Shown: in pieces, positions 21,580 through 29,234 of the stretch
How the letters are laid out: the number at the start of each line of letters is the position of its first letter
Numbering within the stretch: the first letter of the stretch is position 1
Source of the DNA: Muribaculaceae bacterium
Lineage (GTDB): Bacteria; Bacteroidota; Bacteroidia; Bacteroidales; Muribaculaceae
Direction: 5' to 3'
Length of the DNA stretch: 41,488 bases
Assembly: GCA_022510465.1 (NCBI GenBank)
Contig: JAFLTJ010000016.1
Location: forward strand, 1 to 41,488
Notes under the pieces: generated by a model
Told to the model about the DNA's origin: nothing
Databases searched by the model: none
Seen by the model: only the letters and a program-made list of their open reading frames with translations
Translations under genes and position numbers: made by a program

Positions 21580-22053
21580 TCAATCGTGATGGTATGGCTC
21601 GCCGCGAAGTATTGTCATAGCACGATAAATCTGCTCAACAAAAAATAGCCTGACCATCTCGTGGGTGAGCGTCATTCGCGAAAGTGACAACATTGCATCG
21701 GCACGCCGATATACCTCTTCGCTGAATCCGTATGGCCCGCCGATGGCAAATACAACGCGTTTTAATCCCTGATTCATCAGCTGCTCAATATTTTTAGCAA
21801 ACTCTCTCGACGACGGCTGTTTACCGCGCTCATCAAGCAAAATCAATTGGTCTCCGCTGCGAAGCAAAGAAAGTATCTGCTCTCCCTCCATGCTTTTCTG
21901 CTTATCAGCAGTCAAAGAGCGCGTTGATTTTATATCAGGCAATACTATCGGCTCAACCGGTATATAGTGTTTCAGACGGTCAAGATAATGGTCAATTCCT
22001 TGTGCTATGTACTTGGTAGTTGTTTTTCCTATGGCAACTATGACTATTTTCAT
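21580..22053 (-). CDS. rlmH: 23S rRNA (pseudouridine1915-N3)-methyltransferase RlmH
   Basis: 157 aa; LDERGKQPSSREFA, FAIGGPYGFSEEVYRRAD, SLSRMTLTHEMVRLFFVEQIYRAMTILRGEPYHHD. Confidence 0.97.
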   Translation of the reverse strand: MKIVIVAIGKTTTKYIAQGIDHYLDRLKHYIPVEPIVLPDIKSTRSLTADKQKSMEGEQILSLLRSGDQLILLDERGKQPSSREFAKNIEQLMNQGLKRVVFAIGGPYGFSEEVYRRADAMLSLSRMTLTHEMVRLFFVEQIYRAMTILRGEPYHHD

Positions 22054-22084
22054 TTGTCAGGTTTAACTAATGTTGCTAACTTTG
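22053..22084 (+). promoter_or_regulatory. Candidate nadC promoter TTTG-N20-TAACTTTG
   Basis: TTTG 22053-22056 and TAACTTTG 22077-22084, 20-nt spacer, 33 bp before the nadC ATG. Confidence 0.6.
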
Positions 22085-22086
22085 TG

Positions 22087-22117
22087 CAAAAGTATCAATT
22101 TATATCCTATATCGCAA
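22087..22117 (-). promoter_or_regulatory. Candidate rlmH promoter TTG-N20-TACTTTTG (minus strand)
   Basis: CAAAAGTA 22087-22094 (minus TACTTTTG) and CAA 22115-22117 (minus TTG), 20-nt spacer. Confidence 0.5.
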
Positions 22118-22962
22118 TGAAATCAAACGAACAATTGATTGACGACCTGTTGACACTTGCATTTGCCGAGGATATTGGCGACGGAGACCATACCACCCTC
22201 AGTACAATTCCGGCAACCGAAATGGGGCGCCAGCGACTGATTATCAAGGAGGAAGGTATTCTTGCCGGAGTAGAAGTTGCTCGTCGTGTGTTTCATAAAT
22301 TTGACCCGTCATTGAAAATGACCGTATACATAAACGATGGAGCCCACGTAAAACCGGGAGACGTGGCATTTGTTGTAGAAGGCTCGGTGCGCTCGTTGTT
22401 GCAGACGGAACGCACAATGCTTAACATAATGCAGCGAATGAGCGGTATCGCCACCATCACCGCCAAATATCAGCAACAGCTCGAAGGCTTAAAAGCAAAG
22501 GTGCTGGATACCCGTAAAACAACGCCGGGGCTGCGCCTGCTCGAAAAAGAAGCCGTAAAGATTGGTGGAGGCTGCAACCATCGCATAGGGCTATTTGACA
22601 TGATTCTGATTAAAGACAATCACATCGACTTTGCCGGTGGCATTCCGCAAGCCGTCAGCGCAACCAAAAAATATCTCGCCGAGAATGGTAAAGACTTGAA
22701 AATCGAAGTAGAGGTAAGAAATACAGCCGAAATTGACCAGGCTCTCGCCGCCGGAGTTGACCGTATTATGCTTGACAATTTTACTCCGGAGCAAACTCGT
22801 GAAGCTGTTGCACACATTAATGGCCGCGTGGAAATCGAGTCATCGGGAGGCATTACGCTTGACACACTTCGAGCTTACGGAGAGGCCGGAGTTGACTACA
22901 TATCGGTCGGAGCGCTGACCCACTCTGTCAAAGGTCTTGACATGAGTTTCAAAGCGTGCTGA
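22117..22962 (+). CDS. nadC: Carboxylating nicotinate-nucleotide diphosphorylase (quinolinate phosphoribosyltransferase)
   Basis: MKSNEQLIDDLLTLAFAEDIGDGDHTT, NIMQRMSGIAT, DTRKTTPGLRLLEKEAVKIGGGCNHRIGLFDMILIKDNHI. Confidence 0.96.
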   Translation: MKSNEQLIDDLLTLAFAEDIGDGDHTTLSTIPATEMGRQRLIIKEEGILAGVEVARRVFHKFDPSLKMTVYINDGAHVKPGDVAFVVEGSVRSLLQTERTMLNIMQRMSGIATITAKYQQQLEGLKAKVLDTRKTTPGLRLLEKEAVKIGGGCNHRIGLFDMILIKDNHIDFAGGIPQAVSATKKYLAENGKDLKIEVEVRNTAEIDQALAAGVDRIMLDNFTPEQTREAVAHINGRVEIESSGGITLDTLRAYGEAGVDYISVGALTHSVKGLDMSFKAC

Positions 22963-23599
22963 CAAGTTCAAGAAGATTTTTTGCAGTGAAGCCCGTTAGT
23001 CCGTCAAGGATTACACGGGCTTTTCCATGCAACCGCTCTGCCGGCAGCGTCGTTGCAAGACCAATAACAGTCGCCCCTGAGCAGCGCCCAGCCTCAAGCC
23101 CTTGAATCGAGTCCTCGAATACAAAACAATCCTCCGGCCGGCAACCGAGAGCCTTGGCTGCATTTATATACCCTTCCGGATGGGGTTTAGAGTTTGACAC
23201 ATCACTTCCGGTAATTATAACATCAACGGCATCGAGCAACTGCGGATGCTGTGCCCTCAAGTGGGCCATCTTTACATTGTCACTGCTCGTGTATATCGCT
23301 ATGGGAAATCCCTCTTCTCTCAACGACTGCAGTAACTCCATTACGCCCGGCATTATGTCATAAACCATCGTTGCCTCAAAATCGTGAATACGCCGTTTGA
23401 CATCGGCACGTATATCATCGGTAGGGAAGTGACCGAGTATTTCGGTCAGCGTAGTTCCTTTTATTGCCGCGGCAAAATCCTCAATACCGGTTGGATACAT
23501 TTCGTCAATACTGCTCCAAAACAGCGAATAGGTACTTTCCGTATCAATCAGCACTCCATCGAGGTCAAAAAGCGCTCCACAACGTTTTTTAGCATTCAT
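22949..23599 (-). CDS. HAD family phosphatase (beta-phosphoglucomutase-like)
   Basis: GALFDLDGVLIDTE motif I, VFEDSIQGLEAGRCSGATVIGLAT motif IV. Confidence 0.9.
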   Translation of the reverse strand: MNAKKRCGALFDLDGVLIDTESTYSLFWSSIDEMYPTGIEDFAAAIKGTTLTEILGHFPTDDIRADVKRRIHDFEATMVYDIMPGVMELLQSLREEGFPIAIYTSSDNVKMAHLRAQHPQLLDAVDVIITGSDVSNSKPHPEGYINAAKALGCRPEDCFVFEDSIQGLEAGRCSGATVIGLATTLPAERLHGKARVILDGLTGFTAKNLLELVSTL

Positions 23600-24068
23600 C
23601 TTTATCTTTTTCTTAATCCGTTACAAAATTAATAATTTAATCGGTTACATGCATTATCGACCGACGGGGAATGCATTTCTGATATTTAAGTTTCTGAATA
23701 TTTAGAAAATCCGGGTAAACAATTTTAGTTATTAGAGTGTTTACAAAATGAATGAGTATTAAATAGCGGAAATTTACATACTGAAACAGCTGATTTACTC
23801 TATTTTCACCGCAGCAATCTGTGTGATTTTGTAAATTTAGCTCCAATTATTTGCATTTACATCTGCAATTATCCAATTCGACTCTATGAACTGCCGTTCG
23901 TTTATCTCTGTTCAACTCAACGCAAACGTAAACAGGCCTGCATTTCTAACAAACACCGCTATTTAACATTTGCCACAAATGCACTATAACACACAGTAAT
24001 TCAAATATATAGCACAACAAAGTTAAAGTTCTTATTCAACATCACCACCCTCTTTTCAATCCAAATGT

Positions 24069-24101
24069 TAAATAAACACACTATTGTAGTGTATTTATTT
24101 A
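24069..24101. repeat. Inverted repeat (about 15-bp arms, 1 mismatch, 3-nt loop)
   Basis: TAAATAAACACACTA-TTG-TAGTGTATTTATTTA, read directly from the intergenic sequence. Confidence 0.6.
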
Positions 24102-24239
24102 TAAATCAACATATTATATCGGATAATTAAAGCATATTTCAAGGATAAATCCAGCCCTGTTCACATTTCACTTCTCCGCTCTACTTTGCATTTACACATA
24201 GTCACAGATTGAGGTTACAAACGTAAAATTAGGCCACAA

Positions 24240-24253
24240 TTTGCAACTGCAAA
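24240..24253. promoter_or_regulatory. Perfect dyad TTTGCA-AC-TGCAAA, candidate operator for the downstream XRE regulator
   Basis: Perfect 6+2+6 palindrome 22 bp upstream of the -33 element of the XRE promoter. Confidence 0.4.
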
Positions 24254-24274
24254 ACGAAATTCCATATTATAAAA

Positions 24275-24306
24275 TTTGCAAAATTGAAAATTTGGAATTA
24301 CATTTG
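24275..24306 (+). promoter_or_regulatory. Candidate XRE gene promoter TTTG-N20-TACATTTG
   Basis: TTTG 24275-24278 and TACATTTG 24299-24306, 20-nt spacer, 38 bp before the ATG at 24345. Confidence 0.6.
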
Positions 24307-24344
24307 CACCGTTAAATTGTCAAACACCTATTTACAAACACAAA

Positions 24345-24920
24345 ATGGATTTTGTTAGCCGCTTAAAGCAGTTTCTTGAACTCAAACAGATTCCGATTAC
24401 ACAGTTTGCCGACAATTGTCGCATACCACGCCCGACGCTTTCACAGCTACTCAACGGGCGCAACAAAAAAGTAAGCGATGAAGTCATTGGCAAAATTCAT
24501 GATGCCTACCCCTCTATCTCTGTAATGTGGCTAATGTTTGGCGAAGGGGATATGCTCACATCAGGCAACGCTCGTTCATCTTCCGACAACACTGTTTCAT
24601 CCTCCAAAGATGAAGAGCCCGGATTTTTTGCCAAAAATCAAATGGAGAATATTTTGTTTGACGACATGTTTAACACCGAGGAGATTGAAAATCCCGATAC
24701 ATCATCCGATTCTCCAACCACAATCCAGTTCCCCAAAGATTTCGTTCAATCTTCCGAAGAGAACGAAACAGGAACAGGCAACGAGGGGACAACCAAAGTA
24801 GCCCTCGAAGCCGTCAGAAACCTGGCCAACGAAACAAGCAACAAAAAGCGCATCGTAAACATTATAGTGTATTACGACGACAACAGTTTCGAGGCATTTG
24901 TACCTCGTACCGATAAATAA
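24345..24920 (+). CDS. XRE-family helix-turn-helix transcriptional regulator
   Basis: N-terminal HTH: FVSRLKQFLELKQIPITQFADNCRIPRPTLSQLLNGRNKKVSDEVIGKIHDAYPSISVMWLMFGEGDM. Acidic/Ser-rich linker; C-terminal RIVNIIVYYDDNSFEAFVP. Confidence 0.85.
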   Translation: MDFVSRLKQFLELKQIPITQFADNCRIPRPTLSQLLNGRNKKVSDEVIGKIHDAYPSISVMWLMFGEGDMLTSGNARSSSDNTVSSSKDEEPGFFAKNQMENILFDDMFNTEEIENPDTSSDSPTTIQFPKDFVQSSEENETGTGNEGTTKVALEAVRNLANETSNKKRIVNIIVYYDDNSFEAFVPRTDK

Positions 24921-24923
24921 ATT

Positions 24924-26081
24924 TTAATTAGCGCTATCCGAATAGTAAGCTCCGGCAAGTGGGCGACCATTGTAGGTCATCGACATCGTTTGCCCGTATG
25001 CTCCGGCGCTGCGAATAGCCAGCAGGTCGCCACGACGAGCCTCTGCTATCGGGATATTACAGCCAAAACTATCCGAAGTTTCGCAAATCGGCCCTACTAT
25101 CTCATATTCACGCGTTGGCCCGTAGCTTGACAGATTTTGTATCAGATGCTGCGCCTGATAGAAAGCCGGGCGTATCAAGTCATTAAACCCGGCATCGATA
25201 ATGGCAAATTTTTTGTTCACTCCCTCCTTTACATACAGCACTCGGCTAATCAATGAACCACATTCGGCCACAATCGAACGCCCCAACTCAAAATGAATTG
25301 TCTGATTTTGTGATAGTTTCAAATAATTCTTAAACAAATCAAAATATTCACCGAAATCAGGAATCGGATTTGCATCCGGATTTTCATAATCCACGCCCAA
25401 ACCGCCGCCAACATTTATTGAGCGGAAATTTATACCCCGCTTGGCATACTCTTTAACCATGCTGTTAACACGATAACACAACAGCACAAACGGCTCCCCT
25501 ATTGTTATCTGAGACCCGATATGAAAATGCAATCCAGCCAGGTCAATCCATGGCGACTCAACGGCGCGGTTTACAATCGGCGCCAATAATCTATGGTCAA
25601 TACCAAATTTATTCTCGTCAAGGCCGGTTGTTATATAGTGATGTGTATGAGCGTCGATATCGGGATTAACCCTTAGAGCAACCGTTGCAACTTTGCCCAA
25701 CCGCTCCGAAATCTGCATTATCACTTCCAGTTCCGGTTCGCTTTCCACATTAAACATTCCTATTCCGGCATTCAGGCCCATTTCAATCTCGACATCGGTC
25801 TTTCCAACTCCGGCAAACATTATATCCTCGGCCTTAAAACCGGCGGCCAATGCCAATTGTATTTCCCCACCACTGACGCAGTCGGCTCCAAACCCGGCTT
25901 CGGCTATCGCTTTCAAAATCTCATAGTTGGCATTTGCCTTGACCGCATAATGAACCTTAAAGCGGCCGTCTCCGCTTGTCGCGTCACACACAGCCCTAAG
26001 CGTGGCTTTCAGCAAATCCATATCATAATAATAGAACGGCGTGTCAAGGCCCTTAAATCGTTCAAGTGGAAACTGTGTCAT
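24924..26081 (-). CDS. lysA: Diaminopimelate decarboxylase
   Basis: TPFYYYDMDLLKATL, HYAVKANANYEILK, GLHFHIGSQI, GGGLGVDYE, CETSDSFGCN. Confidence 0.95.
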   Translation of the reverse strand: MTQFPLERFKGLDTPFYYYDMDLLKATLRAVCDATSGDGRFKVHYAVKANANYEILKAIAEAGFGADCVSGGEIQLALAAGFKAEDIMFAGVGKTDVEIEMGLNAGIGMFNVESEPELEVIMQISERLGKVATVALRVNPDIDAHTHHYITTGLDENKFGIDHRLLAPIVNRAVESPWIDLAGLHFHIGSQITIGEPFVLLCYRVNSMVKEYAKRGINFRSINVGGGLGVDYENPDANPIPDFGEYFDLFKNYLKLSQNQTIHFELGRSIVAECGSLISRVLYVKEGVNKKFAIIDAGFNDLIRPAFYQAQHLIQNLSSYGPTREYEIVGPICETSDSFGCNIPIAEARRGDLLAIRSAGAYGQTMSMTYNGRPLAGAYYSDSAN

Positions 26082-26111
26082 CTAAAATATATTTTTTATT
26101 AATTAGTTATA

Positions 26112-27425
26112 CTACCCAAATAAGTGTCGGCTCAGTTGATTTAAAGCTCTGACTTTATCTTCCTTCTTTACCAAAAAAGATATATTAAAATTACTACCGC
26201 CATAGCTAATCATCCTCACCGGGACATCGCGCAAAGCATCAAGAGCTCGCGACTCAAATCCACAATTCTGCCACTCGAGGTCACCTACAACACAGATAAT
26301 AACCATATCGCGGTCCACCGTCACATCCCCAAGTTTACTCAAATCGTCGACTATATTCTCAAGATACCTATGATTATCAACCGTTACCGACACGCCAACT
26401 TCCGATGTGGCAACCATATCTACCGACGTTCGGTAATTATCAAATATCTCAAACACTTTTCTCATAAAACCGTGGGCCAGCAACATTCTTCCGCTTTTTA
26501 TCTTTATAGCCGTAATATTGTCTTTTGCCGCAACAGCCTTTATAGTATGGGTTTTAGGCGTATTATATATAAGTGTTCCTTTGGCCTCGGGCTGCATCGT
26601 ATTTAGTAGTCTTACCGGAAGATTATTCTCCCGAGCCGGCAGGATACAGGTTGGATGCAATATTTTGGCACCGAAATAGGCAAGCTCGGCCGCCTCATCA
26701 AAGTGCAATTCATTAACCGGCCTGGTATTGGGAACAAATCGAGGGTCATTATTATGCATTCCGTCAATATCGGTCCAGATTTCAACCTCTTCGGCATTTA
26801 TGGCACATCCGGCCAACGACGCAGTATAGTCACTCCCTCCTCGGCGCAGATTATCCACCTCGCCTCGGGCATTCAGACAAATGTATCCTTGGGTCAAATA
26901 AAGGTCCGCACCCTTGTTTTCGTCAATAAGCCTCGTTAGATTGCTTTTTATATAGAGAGTATCGGGCTCCTCGTTTGCATCAACACGCATATATTCCAGG
27001 GCCGGAATCATAGCTACATTACACCCCGATTCCCTCAGATAATAATACATCAGCGCCGTCGACATCAGCTCGCCCTGCGCCAAAATGCGCTTCTCCCCCC
27101 GTTCATCCAAGGGAGTGTTAAAGTGGGCCGTTATTGTGGCAAAACAATCCTCTATTGCACCTACTGCTTTATGCTTGGATTCATCCGTTGCATAAAGTTC
27201 ATCTATTATTGCTGCATATTTTCTACGCAAACCGTCTATAATGTCATTTGCGCTTCGGCTGTCATTGCCATAAAGACATCCGCTCACACTGACAAGCGTA
27301 TTTGTTGTCCCCGACATTGCCGACAGCACTACAAGATTGCAGCCTCGCCCCATTATTAGCGATGCCACCTTCTTGATACGTTCTGCCGTTCCAACCGACG
27401 TACCGCCAAACTTCAATACCTTCAT
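26112..27425 (-). CDS. lysC: Aspartate kinase
   Basis: MKVLKFGGTSVGTAERI, LTQGYICLNARGEVDNLRRGGSDYTASL, C-terminal ACT domains. Confidence 0.95.
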   Translation of the reverse strand: MKVLKFGGTSVGTAERIKKVASLIMGRGCNLVVLSAMSGTTNTLVSVSGCLYGNDSRSANDIIDGLRRKYAAIIDELYATDESKHKAVGAIEDCFATITAHFNTPLDERGEKRILAQGELMSTALMYYYLRESGCNVAMIPALEYMRVDANEEPDTLYIKSNLTRLIDENKGADLYLTQGYICLNARGEVDNLRRGGSDYTASLAGCAINAEEVEIWTDIDGMHNNDPRFVPNTRPVNELHFDEAAELAYFGAKILHPTCILPARENNLPVRLLNTMQPEAKGTLIYNTPKTHTIKAVAAKDNITAIKIKSGRMLLAHGFMRKVFEIFDNYRTSVDMVATSEVGVSVTVDNHRYLENIVDDLSKLGDVTVDRDMVIICVVGDLEWQNCGFESRALDALRDVPVRMISYGGSNFNISFLVKKEDKVRALNQLSRHLFG

Positions 27426-27441
27426 ATCTGTATATCAAAAT

Positions 27442-28119
27442 CTAAATAGCCTCCTCTATCAGCTGCTTGTTATCTATTCTCAGCACACGCGCCGGAAACA
27501 TCTCCACCAACTGCAAATTATGAGTCCCCATAACCACTGCCACTCCTTTATCCGAAATACGTTGCAACAGCGCCACAATCTGTTCGCCGGTTTCAGGGTC
27601 CAGGTTTCCCGTTGGTTCATCGGCCAAAATCAGTTTAGGATGATTCAACAACGCTCTGGCTATAACCATACGCTGCTGCTCGCCACCCGACAGTTCGTGG
27701 GGCATTTTATAACTCTTGTTAAGCATCCCAACCTCTTTCAACACCTGTTCTATGCGCTCCCCTATCTGCTGCTTGTCATCCCAGCCGGTGGCCCGAAGCA
27801 CAAACTCCAGATTTGCTTGAATCGTGCGGTCGGTCAACAGCCTGAAATCCTGAAAAACAATACCTATCTCGCGGCGCAAATATGGCACCTCGCTCCTTTT
27901 TAGTAACGACATGTCGCGCCCGAGAACTATTGCCGAACCCGCTTTCACCGGCACCTCGGCATACATCGATTTGAGCAACGTGCTTTTACCGCTACCCACT
28001 CGCCCTATCAGGTAAACCATTTCGCCATCATTAATACGCAGATTCACATTTCTGAGAACAACATGTTCCTGACGGCTCAGCTCAACCTTCTTATATTCTA
28101 TTATTGGGGAAGAATCCAT
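27442..28119 (-). CDS. ftsE: Cell division ATP-binding protein FtsE-like ABC ATPase
   Basis: GRVGSGKSTLLKSMYAE, LSGGEQQRMVIARALLNHPKLILADEPTGNLDPETG. Confidence 0.85.
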   Translation of the reverse strand: MDSSPIIEYKKVELSRQEHVVLRNVNLRINDGEMVYLIGRVGSGKSTLLKSMYAEVPVKAGSAIVLGRDMSLLKRSEVPYLRREIGIVFQDFRLLTDRTIQANLEFVLRATGWDDKQQIGERIEQVLKEVGMLNKSYKMPHELSGGEQQRMVIARALLNHPKLILADEPTGNLDPETGEQIVALLQRISDKGVAVVMGTHNLQLVEMFPARVLRIDNKQLIEEAI

Positions 28120-28153
28120 GAACAGATTTTTTCTTAACTATCTATCAATCAAC

Positions 28154-28177
28154 AAGCCGATGCAATTGCGTCGGCTT
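28154..28177 (-). terminator. Hairpin between sigma factor gene and ftsE (candidate terminator or attenuator)
   Basis: AAGCCGATGCAATTGCGTCGGCTT: near-perfect 24-nt inverted repeat with one wobble pair, downstream of the sigma factor stop on minus. Weak U-tract. Confidence 0.5.
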
Positions 28178-28231
28178 GCTAAGTTGCTTTAAAATGTATT
28201 TATCAATACCTTTATCTACATCATGCCGTCG

Positions 28232-29092
28232 CTACTGTCCCAAATAAGGCTTTAAAAGACGACTTTTAGAACCCTTTAAGCGGCGTATTGCTTTCTCCTT
28301 AATCTGGCGAACGCGCTCACGAGTCAGGTCAAATTTCGCCCCAATCTCCTCAAGTGTCATTTCCTGACAACCTATGCCAAAAAACATCTTCAGGATTTCA
28401 CGCTCGCGTTCCTGCAATTGGCGCAATGCTCGGTCAACCTCCTTCGACAGTGACTCCTGGCTCAACGTAGAGTCGGCCATCGGGCTGTCATCATTTGTTA
28501 AAACATCGAGCAGACTGTTATCCTCTCCCTCTACAAATGGCGCATCAACCGATATGTGTCGACCCGAAACCTTAAGCGTATCGGCAATCTTATCCACCGG
28601 AACATCAAGACGCTCGGCAAGCTCCTCAGGCGAGGGGCGGCGCTCATGCTCCTGTTCAAACTTGGATAATGCTTTGCTTATTTTATTTAGCGAACCAACC
28701 TGATTCAGCGGCAGTCTGACTATACGCGACTGCTCGGCAAGGGCCTGGAGTATCGACTGACGAATCCACCAAACGGCGTATGAAATAAATTTAAAGCCTC
28801 GGGTCTCGTCAAACTTCTGCGCAGCCTTAATCAGACCCAAATTCCCCTCATTTATCAAATCGGGAAGACTTAAGCCTTGGTTCTGATACTGCTTCGCAAC
28901 CGAAACCACAAATCGTAGATTAGCGCGCGTCAACTTATCCAAAGCCGCCTGATCGCCCTGGCGAATACGTTGTGCAAGCTCTACCTCCTCCTCTACCGAA
29001 ATTAGCTCTTCCCGGCCTATTTCCTGAAGATACTTATCAAGCGATGCACTCTCTCGATTGGTGATTGATTTGGTAATCTTTAATTGTCTCAT
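28232..29092 (-). CDS. rpoD: RNA polymerase primary sigma factor (RpoD/SigA family; short Bacteroidetes form lacking region 1.1)
   Basis: 286 aa [32 protein letters not shown]; region 2 [30 protein letters not shown]; region 4 [18 protein letters not shown]. Confidence 0.95.
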   Translation of the reverse strand: MRQLKITKSITNRESASLDKYLQEIGREELISVEEEVELAQRIRQGDQAALDKLTRANLRFVVSVAKQYQNQGLSLPDLINEGNLGLIKAAQKFDETRGFKFISYAVWWIRQSILQALAEQSRIVRLPLNQVGSLNKISKALSKFEQEHERRPSPEELAERLDVPVDKIADTLKVSGRHISVDAPFVEGEDNSLLDVLTNDDSPMADSTLSQESLSKEVDRALRQLQEREREILKMFFGIGCQEMTLEEIGAKFDLTRERVRQIKEKAIRRLKGSKSRLLKPYLGQ

Positions 29093-29116
29093 TTGCTATA
29101 TAGAGATTTAATCGCG

Positions 29117-29147
29117 CAAAGTTACTAAATTTTCAGCTACTATACAA
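29117..29147 (-). promoter_or_regulatory. Candidate promoter of the sigma factor gene (TTG-N20-TAACTTTG, minus)
   Basis: CAAAGTTA 29117-29124 and CAA 29145-29147 on plus, 25 bp upstream of the start codon. Confidence 0.6.
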
Positions 29148-29175
29148 TAGCTCCAACACATTTTTTGCACAAAAT

Positions 29176-29212
29176 AAGCGGGACATACAACCCTGATTGG
29201 CATGCCCCGCTT
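29176..29212 (-). terminator. Candidate terminator for the phosphohexomutase gene
   Basis: AAGCGGGACAT / ATGCCCCGCTT arms (1 mismatch), then TTTTG on minus strand. Confidence 0.6.
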
Positions 29213-29234
29213 AAACCACTATTGTTTTATTCCC

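Noticed and set aside
23637-23846. 69-aa minus-strand ORF in the long intergenic region
   Set aside because: No signal peptide, domain or clear ribosome-binding context; compatible with chance in AT-rich DNA.
23886-23966. 26-codon plus-strand ORF (MNCRSFISVQLNANVNRPAFLTNTAI)
   Set aside because: Too short to support without conservation or Ribo-seq; could be chance.
24018-24025. Minus-strand TAACTTTG in the long intergenic region as an ncRNA promoter
   Set aside because: No TTG at the expected 19-21-nt spacing; a lone 8-mer with two free positions is weak evidence.
27337-27903. 188-aa plus-strand ORF antisense to ftsE and aspartokinase
   Set aside because: Overlaps two conserved genes; no domain signal.
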